DNA of 64,000 nt from NCBI RefSeq assembly GCF_018732085.1, contig NZ_CP076103.1:5022001-5086000 (forward strand), read 5' to 3'. Made by a program: the position numbers and the translations under genes. The stretch is from Lysobacter capsici. GTDB lineage: Bacteria > Pseudomonadota > Gammaproteobacteria > Xanthomonadales > Xanthomonadaceae. Below the pieces are notes generated by a model. The model made no database searches. It saw nothing but the letters and a program-made list of their open reading frames with translations, and had not been told where the DNA came from. Below, piece after piece: positions 8,785-17,731 of this stretch (its first letter is position 1; every line of letters begins with the position of its first letter).

Positions 8785-8830
8785 GGTGATTCGCGGTCGC
8801 GGCTTGCGCCGCTCCTACAGGTAGGCCATG
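8785..8830. repeat. Single REP half-unit of the 150-bp array family
   Basis: Contains GCGGTCGCGGCTTGCGCCGC followed by TCCTACAGGTAGGCCAT, which matches the right-hand half of each unit in the tandem array at 42813-43555. This shows the unit is dispersed in the genome as well as amplified. Confidence 0.8.
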
Positions 8831-8887
8831 AGGGGCGCGGCGATCGCGATCCTGGAGACCACGGGCGTCGGTGACGCACTACGACAG

Positions 8888-9012
8888 TGCGAAAGCACCT
8901 CTCCCGCCTGCGGGAGAGGTCGCCGCGCCTGGCGCGGCGGGTGAGGGTGCGCCGGCCGGCGTGCCCCCATCCCGGCCTTCCTCCGCAAGCGGGGGAAGGA
9001 GCGAAATCGCAA
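8888..9012. repeat. Cluster of three GC-rich hairpins downstream of the tryptophan dioxygenase gene
   Basis: Three stems are visible: CCTCTCCCGC-CT-GCGGGAGAGG (8898-8919), CGCCGCGCC-T-GGCGCGGCG (8921-8939) and an imperfect CTTCC-CCGC pair (8976-8999). CTCTCCCGC-type palindromes are common intergenic repeats in Xanthomonadaceae. Lying right after the stop codon at 9016, they could protect or end that transcript. The rest of the 520-base gap up to 8496 shows no gene. Confidence 0.65.
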
Positions 9013-9015
9013 ACC

Positions 9016-9936
9016 TCAGGCCGGGCCGGCTCCACCGCCGACCGGGCAACCCTGCCCCGCCTCACCGGCACCGTAACCGCCGGCCACGCCGATGCTGGTG
9101 CGCACCTCGAACAGCTCCGGAAAGAACGTCAGCTCCAGCGCCTGCTTGAGAAAGCCCACGCCGCTGGACCCGCCGGTGCCGCGCTTGAAGCCGATGATCC
9201 GCATCACCGTGCGCATGTGGCGGAACCGCCACAGCTGGAACTGGGTCTCCAGGTCGACCAGGTCCTCGCACAGCGCGTATTCGCGCCAATAGATGTCGGT
9301 GTTCTCGTAGATGCGCTCGAACACCGGCTGCAGCGCCGGGTCGCTGACGTGCGGGCGGCGCCAGTCGCGTTGCAAGTGGCTGGCCGGGATGTCGTGACCG
9401 AAGCGCGACAGGTACATCAGGAATTCGTCGTACAGGCTCGGCGCGGCCAGCGCGCGTTCGAGTTCGACCTGGCCCTCGGGATCGTGCGCGAACACCCGCA
9501 GCATCGCCTCGTTCTTGTTGCCGAGCATGAATTCGATGGTGCGGTACTGCAGCGACTGGAAGCCCGAGGACGGCCCCAAGGTCTCGCGGAAGCCCATGTA
9601 CTCCGACGGCGTCAGCGTTTCCAGCACCGACCACTGCTCGGTCAGCTGGCGCAGCACCTGCTTGCAGCGCGCGATCACCTTCTGGCTCTGCCAGACCTGA
9701 TCGCGGCGCAGGTGGATCAGCGCGGCGCTGAGCTCGTGGATGATCAGCTTCATCCACAGCTCCGAGACCTGGTGCTGGATGATGAAGAGCATCTCGTCGT
9801 GGTGCGGCGGATCGGCCTGGCCGCGCTGGGCCGACAGCAGTCTGTCCAGCTGCAGATAGCCGCTGTAGGTGATGCGTCCGTGCAGGTCGGTATGGATACC
9901 GCTTTCCAGTTCGCGCTGGTTCTTCTCGACGGACAT
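9016..9936 (-). CDS. kynA: Tryptophan 2,3-dioxygenase
   Basis: Heme enzyme that cleaves the indole ring of tryptophan to N-formylkynurenine, the first step of the kynurenine pathway. The 306-residue protein begins MSVEKNQRELESGIHTDL. The active-site base His lies in the region HHDEMLFIIQHQVSELWMK. The heme-ligand region is RFRHMRTVMRIIGFKRGTGG followed by SSG, the family signature. I chose the ATG at 9936 because the conserved N-terminal helix starts there; the reading frame stays open far upstream only because it runs opposite a GC-rich gene. No kynureninase or formamidase gene is next to it. Three palindromes follow its stop codon. Confidence 0.95.
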   Translation of the reverse strand: MSVEKNQRELESGIHTDLHGRITYSGYLQLDRLLSAQRGQADPPHHDEMLFIIQHQVSELWMKLIIHELSAALIHLRRDQVWQSQKVIARCKQVLRQLTEQWSVLETLTPSEYMGFRETLGPSSGFQSLQYRTIEFMLGNKNEAMLRVFAHDPEGQVELERALAAPSLYDEFLMYLSRFGHDIPASHLQRDWRRPHVSDPALQPVFERIYENTDIYWREYALCEDLVDLETQFQLWRFRHMRTVMRIIGFKRGTGGSSGVGFLKQALELTFFPELFEVRTSIGVAGGYGAGEAGQGCPVGGGAGPA

Positions 9937-10140
9937 CGGCGGGGCTCGCGGCAGGGGCGCAAAGCGTAGCGCATCGGGCCGGGCGCGGGGCCGCAACGCC
10001 TGCGCCATTACGTGATCGGGCCGTGCGCCGCGGGCACGCCGTCGCGACCGGTGCGACACCCGATCGCTAAAATAGCCGCGCCTGCACAGTACAGCGCAAC
10101 GCTGTGTCTTCCAGTCCGCAGGCGCAATCAAGGGGAATCC

Positions 10141-13100
10141 ATGCAAGCACTCGCAAGCCGCGCACTCGCGGCCGCTATCGCTTTGGCCTTGTCCGGCAAC
10201 GCCGCCGCCCAGGTCGTCGTGTCCCAGGTCTATTCCGGCGCCGGCACCGGCAACGGCGGCTACATCGCCGACTTCATCGAACTGCACAACAACACCGACG
10301 CCGCGGTCAGCCTCAACGGCTGGAGCGTGCATTACGCCGAGAGCGGCGGCGCCTGGCAGCGCACGTCGCTCGCCGGCAGCATTCCGGCCGGCGGCTTCTA
10401 TCTGATCCGCCAACGCAGCGGCAGCGGCGGTCGCGCCCTGCCCGCGGCCAACGCCACCGGTTCGGTCTCGATGTCGAGCAGCGCCGGCAAAGTGGCGCTG
10501 GTCGCCAACACGCTGCCGCTCACCGCCGCGTGCCCCAGCGGCGTGATCGATCTGGTCGGTTACGGCAGTACCGATTGCGCCGAAGGCGGTACGCCGGTGG
10601 CGGCGACCGCAAACCTGCTGCAATCGCAATTGCGCAAGCAAAACGGTTGCGCCGATACGCAATCCAACGCCGCCGACTTCGTGCTGGGCACGACCGTCGC
10701 GCGCAACGCGAGTTCGACGCGCTACGTCTGCCCGCCTCCGCCGCCGCTGCTGTCGGTCGACGCGGTGAGCCAGCCCGAAGGCCATCTGGGCACCACGCCG
10801 TTCGTGTTCGAACTGCGCCTGGACCGTCCGGCCGGCGCCAGCGGCGTCGACTGGAGCGCCTTCAGCAACGGCGGCAGCGCCACGTCCGGCGTGGACTACC
10901 AAGCGATCAACCTGCGCGGCCGGATCGAACCGGGCCAGACCCGCGCGAACTTCACCTTGCCGGTGAAAGGCGACGGACTCGCCGAACCCGACGAGACCGT
11001 GTCGATCCAGGTCAAGGTAATGCAAGGCGCGGTCACCGCCAACGGCGATTACCTCAACACCCAGGCGACGATCCTCGACGACGACACCGGCGCACCGCCG
11101 CCACGCATGAGCGTGACCCGGGTGACGCGCGCCGAAGGCCACAGCGACTACAGCGCGTTCGAATTCCAGCTCAGCCTGGATCGTCCGGCCGGTCCGGGCG
11201 GCGTGAAATGGCGCGCGACCATGATCGACGGCGGCAACGCCACCGCGGTCGAGGATTACCAGCCGCTCGACCTGAGCGGACAGATCGCCGAAGGCCAGAG
11301 CCAGGCGAAGTTCTCGCTGATGGTGCGCGGCGACACCCGCAGCGAATCGGACGAAACGGTGAAGTTGCGTGTCGACATCCTCAGCGGCGCGATCGCCGAT
11401 GACGGCGCCAGCAGCCAGCTCGACACCGAGGCCTTGATCGTCGACGACGATCCCGCACTGACGCCGATCCACGCCATCCAGGGCAGCGGCGAACGCTCGC
11501 CGATGCTCGGCCGTTTCGTGCATGTCGAAGGCATCGCCACCGCGGTGGTGCCGCAGGGTTTCTTCCTGCAGTCGCCGCCGGCCGAAGCCGACGCCGATCC
11601 GCAGACCTCGCAGGCCGTGTTCGTGCGCACCGCGACGCGACCGAGCGAGACTCTCGTCGGTTGGCGCGTGCGCGTGTCCGGCACGGTCGATGAGTTGTAC
11701 GCGCCGGGCGATCATCCGCTGCGCGGTTCGATGACCGCGATCTCCGGCTCGCCCGCGGTCGCCGCGATCGCGCCGGCGCAACTGCCGCCGACCATCGGCC
11801 CGCAACTGTTGCCGGAGTACTGGCGCGGCGTGACCGGTTACGAAGCGATCGAAGGCATGCGCGTCATGCTGGGCGAATCGCTCGTCGTCGGCGCGACCGG
11901 CGACTTCAACTATGGCGCCGAATCCAGCGCCAGCGACGGCCTGTTCTACGTCGCCGACGGTCCGGCCACGCAGTCGCCGCCGATGCGCGAGATGGGCACG
12001 CATCTGCCGGCGATGCAGAACGGTCAGCCGATCGGCTGGCTGCCGTATTGGGACGGCAATCCGGAAGTACTCGGCGTGGACAGCGACGCGGCCGGATCGC
12101 AGACCGTCGATATCGGCATCGGTGCGCGCGTCATCGGTATCGTCGGGCCGATCGATCAGCGCAGCGGCCGCTACACGGTGATCCAGCAAGGCAGCGCGCA
12201 GATCCACGTGTCCGCGCCTGCGCCGGCGCCGACGAGCATCGACGCCGGCGACGAAGCGATGACGCCGATCGACGTGGCGCATTACGACCTGGGCGGCCTG
12301 TACGACGCGATCAGCCCGCCCAACTCGGGCCAGCCGGCGGTGTCGCCGCAAGCCTTGGAGCTGCGCCTGGGCAAGATCGCCGCGGGCGTGGCCGGTTCGC
12401 TGCGCTTGCCCGACATCGTCGCCTTCAGCGGCTTCGAGAACGCCGCCTTGCTGCAACGCCTGGCCGATCTGAGCAACCAGCGCGCGGTCGCCGACGGCCG
12501 CGGCGATCCGCTGTATCGGCCGGTGTCGATCGACACGCCCGATCCGCTGCAGACCCAGATCGGTTTCCTGGTGCGCAGCGATCAGCGCCTGCTCGCGCCG
12601 CGGGTGGTGGTGGAACGCAGCCAGCAGTTGGGCCGCGATTCGTTGATCTCTCTGCCGTGGGGCGAATCGCTGCGGCTGTTCGAACAGCCGCCGCTGGCGA
12701 TGGACGTGTCGGTGTACGGCAACCGCGGCCGTTTCGATGCACGCGTGGTGTTGATCAAGCTCGCGCCGATCGCCGGCAGCGAAGCCGACAGCCGCGACGG
12801 CGAACGTCTGCGCCTGCGTCGCCACGCCCAGGCCGAGTTCATCGCGCAATGGACGCAGCAGCATCAACTCGACGAGAACGCGCTGCCGCTGTTGTTGCTC
12901 GGCGATCTGCAGGCGCATGCCTTCAGCGATGCGTTCACCGATCCCTACGGCACGATGCTCGGCCAACCCGGCGATCCGCTGTGGACGCTGGTGCCGGGCG
13001 ACGGCGTGGATCTGGTCGAACCGAACCTGATCGATCCGGCCGCGTTGGGCGTCGCGAGCGAACGTTACTCCTCGATCGTCGAAGGCTCGCGCCAGCAACT

Positions 13101-13677
13101 GCAGCACGCGCTGATCGACGAACGCATGGTGCTGGCGACCGACTCGGTGCGCGTGCAGCACGCGCGCATCAACGCCGGTTTCCCCGGCATCGCACGCAAC
13201 CTGGACAACACGCCGGTGCGCGGTTCCGACACCGATCCGCTGCATCTGCGGCTGGTGCCGCGTTCGTGGGCCGATCTCAACGTGGGGGCGAGCGCGCCGG
13301 AAACGATCGCCGCCGGGCAGGAACTGGAATACCAGGTCGTGCTCTACAACCGCGGTCCTGACATCGCCCGCGGCGTCGGCCTCGGCCTGGCCTGGTCGCA
13401 GGCGGTCGACGGCGTGCGGTTGGAAACCCCGCCGAACTGGACCTGCGAACCGCCGCGGGTCGAAACCGACCGCACCAGCACGGCCTGCTCGCTCGCCGCG
13501 CTGGCGCCGGAGTACCACGGCCAGAACGAGCACTTCCGGGTGTTCGTGCCGACCCTCGCCACGCAGGCCGGAAGCGCGCTGAGCCTGGCGGTTTCGGCGA
13601 CTTCGCAGGCCGCCGAGCGCGAACCCGGCGACAACGCCGCCCAGGCCACGACGCAACTGACCGCGCCGCTGCCCTGA
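10141..13677 (+). CDS. Secreted lamin-tail / Calx-beta protein with a degenerate nuclease domain (1178 aa)
   Basis: The start at 10141 follows AAGGGGAATCC and gives a signal peptide ending in GNAAAQ (residue 23 or so). Domains in order: lamin-tail domain (about 24-200, QVVVSQVYSG ... FIELHN), two Calx-beta domains (about 203-316 and 320-440, each ending in I-x-DDD), an OB-like region beginning IHAIQGSG (about 450-580), an endonuclease/exonuclease/phosphatase-type region (about 700-1060), and a DUF11-like domain (about 1070-1178). Compared with its two downstream paralogues, the nuclease motifs are changed: GDFN is GDLQ, LDH is LQH, and SDHDP is SDTDP. It also lacks the C-terminal PPC-like domain. 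It is therefore probably not an active nuclease, and may bind DNA or a surface ligand instead. An 11-bp hairpin follows the gene. Confidence 0.85.
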   Translation: MQALASRALAAAIALALSGNAAAQVVVSQVYSGAGTGNGGYIADFIELHNNTDAAVSLNGWSVHYAESGGAWQRTSLAGSIPAGGFYLIRQRSGSGGRALPAANATGSVSMSSSAGKVALVANTLPLTAACPSGVIDLVGYGSTDCAEGGTPVAATANLLQSQLRKQNGCADTQSNAADFVLGTTVARNASSTRYVCPPPPPLLSVDAVSQPEGHLGTTPFVFELRLDRPAGASGVDWSAFSNGGSATSGVDYQAINLRGRIEPGQTRANFTLPVKGDGLAEPDETVSIQVKVMQGAVTANGDYLNTQATILDDDTGAPPPRMSVTRVTRAEGHSDYSAFEFQLSLDRPAGPGGVKWRATMIDGGNATAVEDYQPLDLSGQIAEGQSQAKFSLMVRGDTRSESDETVKLRVDILSGAIADDGASSQLDTEALIVDDDPALTPIHAIQGSGERSPMLGRFVHVEGIATAVVPQGFFLQSPPAEADADPQTSQAVFVRTATRPSETLVGWRVRVSGTVDELYAPGDHPLRGSMTAISGSPAVAAIAPAQLPPTIGPQLLPEYWRGVTGYEAIEGMRVMLGESLVVGATGDFNYGAESSASDGLFYVADGPATQSPPMREMGTHLPAMQNGQPIGWLPYWDGNPEVLGVDSDAAGSQTVDIGIGARVIGIVGPIDQRSGRYTVIQQGSAQIHVSAPAPAPTSIDAGDEAMTPIDVAHYDLGGLYDAISPPNSGQPAVSPQALELRLGKIAAGVAGSLRLPDIVAFSGFENAALLQRLADLSNQRAVADGRGDPLYRPVSIDTPDPLQTQIGFLVRSDQRLLAPRVVVERSQQLGRDSLISLPWGESLRLFEQPPLAMDVSVYGNRGRFDARVVLIKLAPIAGSEADSRDGERLRLRRHAQAEFIAQWTQQHQLDENALPLLLLGDLQAHAFSDAFTDPYGTMLGQPGDPLWTLVPGDGVDLVEPNLIDPAALGVASERYSSIVEGSRQQLQHALIDERMVLATDSVRVQHARINAGFPGIARNLDNTPVRGSDTDPLHLRLVPRSWADLNVGASAPETIAAGQELEYQVVLYNRGPDIARGVGLGLAWSQAVDGVRLETPPNWTCEPPRVETDRTSTACSLAALAPEYHGQNEHFRVFVPTLATQAGSALSLAVSATSQAAEREPGDNAAQATTQLTAPLP

Positions 13678-13686
13678 TCGCCAGCC

Positions 13687-13719
13687 GCGCCGCCGCGTCC
13701 TCGGGCGCGGCGGCGCTTT
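13687..13719 (+). terminator. Possible terminator hairpin after the first lamin-tail gene
   Basis: Perfect 11-bp stem GCGCCGCCGCG/CGCGGCGGCGC with an 8-base loop, 10 bases after the stop codon, followed only by CTTTC. The stem is strong but the T-run is poor. Confidence 0.5.
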
Positions 13720-13972
13720 CGCGCGACGGACGCGGAACGTTCTATTGCACCGCAGCAATCGCCTGCCGCCGGGCTGCACACGCACGTTCGCCGGGCCGGC
13801 GCAGAGGCCGGCTCATGCTCGCTGAATAGCGGGCACGAAACGACCCGTGCACACGATCGACCTCGGATACGTCCCCAAGTCATCGTGCTGCAACGCCAAA
13901 AAGTGAGTATTGATGCACAATCCAGCCGTCTGCGACCGGGGAGGTCGGGCAGACGCTCACATGGGGAACCAC

Positions 13973-16900
13973 ATGGACAAGCGCACGAGCCGCCTTTTGG
14001 CGGCGGCGGTATTGACCTTAGCGGCGGCCGGTTCGGCGCAGGCGCAGGTCGTGATCAGTCAGGCCTACGGCGGCGGCGGCAACAACGGCGCCCGCTACAA
14101 GAGCGATTTCATCGAGCTGCACAACAACGGCACCAGCGCCGTCGATCTGAACGGCTGGAGCGTGCAGTACAACTCCTCCGCCGGCACCGGCGCCTGGCAG
14201 CGCACCACGCTGACCGGCTCGATCGCGCCCGGCGGCTACTACCTGGTCAAGCAGGCCGACGGCACCGGCGGCACCGATGTGCTGCCCACGCCCGATGTGG
14301 TCGGCACGATTTCGATGTCCGGCACCTCCGGCAAGGTGGCGCTGGTCAACAACGCCACCGCGCTCAGCGGCGCCTGCCCGGCCGGTCGCGTCGACACCCT
14401 CGGCTTCGGCGGCGCGGCGACCTGCTCGGAAGGCACGCCGACCGCGAACACCGCCAACGCCACCGGCGCGCTGCGCAAGAACAACGGCTGCACCGACACC
14501 GACAACAACAGCGCCGACTTCGACATCGTCGAACCGACCCCGCGCAACAGCGCCTCGCCGGTGTTCGCCTGCGCCGGCGGCAACCAGCCGGTGTTGTCGG
14601 TCGCCGACATCTCGCTCGACGAAGGCAACTCCGGCACTGTCTCGTTCGTTTTCACCCTGAGCCTGAGCCAGCCGGCCGGCGCGGGCGGCGTGGCCTGGTC
14701 GGCCTCGACCGTCGACGGCACCGCCACCGCGGGCAGCGACTACGTCGCCCTGTCGGGCGTCACCGGCACCATCGCCGCGGGCCAGAGTTCGGCCACGGTG
14801 GCGGTCACCGTCAACGGCGACACCGTCCAGGAGCCCAACGAGACCTTCCAGTTGCGGGTCCAGGTGACCAGCGGCGGCCTGCCGGCCCCGCCGGCGTTCG
14901 CCCAGGCCACCGCGACCATCGCCAACGACGACGTCACCCTGGTGCCGATCCACGACATCCAGGGCAATGGCGCGACCTCGCCGCTGACCGGCCAGACCGT
15001 GACCTTCCAGGGCGTGGTCACCGGCCGCAAGAGCAACGGCTTCTTCGTCCAGGCCAGCGACGCCGAGGCCGACGCGGACCCCGCCACCTCCGAAGGCATC
15101 TACGTGTTCACCAGCACCGCGCCGACCGCGGCGGCCACGGTGGGCAACCGGGTGCGCGTGAGCGGCACCGTGGTCGAGTTCATCCCGACCGCCGACCTGG
15201 GCCAGCTGCCGCTGACCGAGATCAGCTTCGCCACCTACACCCAGACCGGCACCGACACCCTGCCGGTGCCGGTGGTGCTGCCGCAGGTGCTGCCGACCTC
15301 GCCGCTGGACGCGCTGGAACGCTTCGAATCCATGCGCGTGGCGATCGACAGCTTCACCGTGACCGCGCCGACCAAGGGCAGCACCAACGAGCCCAACGCG
15401 ACCGGCACCAGCAACGGCATCTTCCACGGCGTGATCGGCAACGTGCCGCGTCCGTTCCGTGAGCCGGGCATCCAGCCGGGCACGGCGATCCCGGGCGGCG
15501 GCACCTCGCCGCCGATCCCTCGCTGGGACGGCAACGCCGAACTGATGACCGTCGACAGCGACGCGCTCGGCGCGCCGAAGCTGGAAGTGGCCAACGGCGC
15601 GGTGATCACCGGCATGACCGGCCCGCTGGACTACGGCTTCCGCCGCTACACCCTGCTGGTCGATCCGACCGCGACGGTCAACGTCACCCCGGGTCCGGCG
15701 CCGCACGCGGCGGTGGAAACGGTCGACCCCAACGCGGTGTCGGTCGCCGGCTACAACCTCGAGCGCTTCTTCGACACCGTCAACGACCCGGCGATCGGCG
15801 AACCGATCCTGACCGCGGCCGCGTACGAACTGCGCAAGAAGAAAGCCTCGCTGGGCATCCGCGACTACCTCAAGACTCCGGACATCCTGGGTACGGTGGA
15901 AGTGGAAAACCTGACCGTGCTGCAGGACCTCGCCGCGCGCATCAATAGCGACGCGGTCGCGGCCGGCCAGCCGAACCCGAACTACGTCGCATACCTGATG
16001 GAAGGCAACGACGTCGGCGGCATCGACGTGGGTTACCTGATCAAGACCGCCGACGTGCTGCCGGGCAAGCCGCGCGTGCAGGTCGTGTCGGTCACCCAGA
16101 TCGGCAAGGACACCCTGTGGACCGAGCCGGCGGGCGGCAGCAGCCTGCTCAACGATCGTCCGCCGCTCGCGCTCGATGCGATCGTGCATTACGCCGACGG
16201 CCGCGACTTCCCGCTCAGCGTGGTGGTGGTGCATCAGCGTTCGCTCAACGGCGCGGAAACCGACGATGCCGACGGCCAGCGCATCCGCGCCAAGCGTCAG
16301 CGTCAGGCCGAGTTCCTGGCGACCTACCTCAACCAGCGCCAGACCGACAACCCGTCCACCCGCCTGATCGTGCTCGGCGACTTCAACGCGTTCGAATTCA
16401 ACGACGGCTACGTCGATGCGATGAACGTGGTCACCGGCACACCGAGCCCGGACAACGCCACCGTGGTGCCCGGCGACGGCGCCGATCTGGTCAATCCCGA
16501 CCTGATCAACCTGGCCAGCATCACCGAGCCGAGCGAGCGTTATTCGTTCGTGTTCGACGGCATGGCGCAGAGCCTGGACCACGTGCTGGTCAACGAAGAG
16601 ATGGTGGTCAGCACCAGCCGCATCGTGCCGGCCCATGCGCGCATCAACGCCGACTTCCCGGAGGTCAACCGCAACCTGGCCGACTCGCCTTCGCGCCTGT
16701 CCGACCATGACCCGGTGGTGACCTACCTGTTCCCGCGCGAAGTCGCCGATGTCAGCGTCGCTGCCACCGCCAACGCCGCCAGCGTCCAGGTCGGCCAGAG
16801 CTACGGTTACTCGGTGGTTGCCAGCAACCTCGGCCCGGGCCGCGCCGACTCGGTCGGCGTGGGCATCGCGCTCGACGCCGAAGTGCCGTCGCTGAACGTG

Positions 16901-17464
16901 ACCGCGCCGAATGCCGACTGGACCTGCGATACCGCGCAGATCGCCAACGGCAAGACCTCCGTCGCCTGCAGCGCGACCGGGCTGGCGCTCAATGCCAGCG
17001 CGACCTTCGCGGTCTCGGCCACGGCCACCGCCGATCTGGCCGGCAAGACGGTCAAGCTCGCGGTCGCCGGCAGCACCACCTCGCAGGACCCGGTCGCGAC
17101 CAACGACAGCGCCGAAGCCTCCGTCGCCATCGTGGCCGCCGGTCCGCCGGCCACGCCGATCGGCAACGGCCAGAGCGTGCTGGTGTCCGGCGCGGCCAAC
17201 GAAGCGCGCGTGTACCGCATCGACGTGCCGGCCGGTGCGCGCAACCTGCGCATCGTCACCGTCGGCGGCAGCGGCGACATCGCCCTGTACGCCAAGCGCG
17301 GCAGTGCGCCGACCGCGAGCGACTACGACCAGCGCTCGATCCGCACCGGCAACAACGAAGTGATCCTGATCGGCGCGCCGCAGGCCGGCAGCTGGTTCAT
17401 CACCGTCCTCGGCGGTTCGGGCGCCTTCGCCAACGTGTCGCTGCGTCCGAGCTTCGTGCCCTGA
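13973..17464 (+). CDS. Secreted extracellular nuclease, ExeM/NucH type (1163 aa)
   Basis: Predicted to degrade extracellular DNA. The ATG at 13973 follows GGGGAACCAC and gives a clean signal peptide ending SAQAQ. Domains: lamin-tail (about 24-195, QVVISQAYGGGG ... FIELHNNGT), one Calx-beta (about 205-320), an OB-like segment starting IHDIQGNG, an endonuclease/exonuclease/phosphatase domain (about 580-925), a DUF11-like domain, and a C-terminal PPC-like domain (about 1070-1163, VYRIDVPAGARNLRIVTVGG). Catalytic motifs are intact: VEVEN, GDFNAFEFNDGY, SLDHVLVNEE and LSDHDPVV. It is the second of three tandem paralogues, each with its own 3' hairpin. Roles in nutrient capture, biofilm turnover or predation are inference. 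Confidence 0.92.
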   Translation: MDKRTSRLLAAAVLTLAAAGSAQAQVVISQAYGGGGNNGARYKSDFIELHNNGTSAVDLNGWSVQYNSSAGTGAWQRTTLTGSIAPGGYYLVKQADGTGGTDVLPTPDVVGTISMSGTSGKVALVNNATALSGACPAGRVDTLGFGGAATCSEGTPTANTANATGALRKNNGCTDTDNNSADFDIVEPTPRNSASPVFACAGGNQPVLSVADISLDEGNSGTVSFVFTLSLSQPAGAGGVAWSASTVDGTATAGSDYVALSGVTGTIAAGQSSATVAVTVNGDTVQEPNETFQLRVQVTSGGLPAPPAFAQATATIANDDVTLVPIHDIQGNGATSPLTGQTVTFQGVVTGRKSNGFFVQASDAEADADPATSEGIYVFTSTAPTAAATVGNRVRVSGTVVEFIPTADLGQLPLTEISFATYTQTGTDTLPVPVVLPQVLPTSPLDALERFESMRVAIDSFTVTAPTKGSTNEPNATGTSNGIFHGVIGNVPRPFREPGIQPGTAIPGGGTSPPIPRWDGNAELMTVDSDALGAPKLEVANGAVITGMTGPLDYGFRRYTLLVDPTATVNVTPGPAPHAAVETVDPNAVSVAGYNLERFFDTVNDPAIGEPILTAAAYELRKKKASLGIRDYLKTPDILGTVEVENLTVLQDLAARINSDAVAAGQPNPNYVAYLMEGNDVGGIDVGYLIKTADVLPGKPRVQVVSVTQIGKDTLWTEPAGGSSLLNDRPPLALDAIVHYADGRDFPLSVVVVHQRSLNGAETDDADGQRIRAKRQRQAEFLATYLNQRQTDNPSTRLIVLGDFNAFEFNDGYVDAMNVVTGTPSPDNATVVPGDGADLVNPDLINLASITEPSERYSFVFDGMAQSLDHVLVNEEMVVSTSRIVPAHARINADFPEVNRNLADSPSRLSDHDPVVTYLFPREVADVSVAATANAASVQVGQSYGYSVVASNLGPGRADSVGVGIALDAEVPSLNVTAPNADWTCDTAQIANGKTSVACSATGLALNASATFAVSATATADLAGKTVKLAVAGSTTSQDPVATNDSAEASVAIVAAGPPATPIGNGQSVLVSGAANEARVYRIDVPAGARNLRIVTVGGSGDIALYAKRGSAPTASDYDQRSIRTGNNEVILIGAPQAGSWFITVLGGSGAFANVSLRPSFVP

Positions 17465-17501
17465 TCGGGATCGACTGATCTATCGCTGCATGCAACACCT
17501 C

Positions 17502-17531
17502 GACCCCGGCCTTGCGCCGGGGTCTTTTTTT
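17502..17531 (+). terminator. Rho-independent terminator
   Basis: Stem GACCCCGGC/GCCGGGGTC with a 5-base loop followed by seven Ts, 38 bases after the second nuclease gene. The third paralogue ends with the same stem. Confidence 0.95.
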
Positions 17532-17731
17532 GCGCGCATGCCGGCGTGCAAGCGGCGGTCGGGCCGGCGCGAAACGCGGCGCTCGACGCGGTGGCGGCGG
17601 TGCCGATGCAGGTCACGACGAACGATGTCCTGCCCTGGGTTTCGGACGCGATGGAACGTACAAATCTAGCGACTTCGGTCACAATTACACGGCACGCAGG
17701 GGTGGTCCGGCGGGCGCACTCAGGGAGCAGC

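Noticed and set aside
9937..13785. Upstream extension of the tryptophan dioxygenase frame to nearly 1600 codons
   Set aside because: It runs opposite the lamin-tail gene and its product is an Arg/Ala/Gly-rich shadow; the true N-terminus is at 9936.
14018..16708. 896-codon frame on the minus strand
   Set aside because: It is the antisense shadow of the second nuclease gene in GC-rich DNA, with no motif or start site.
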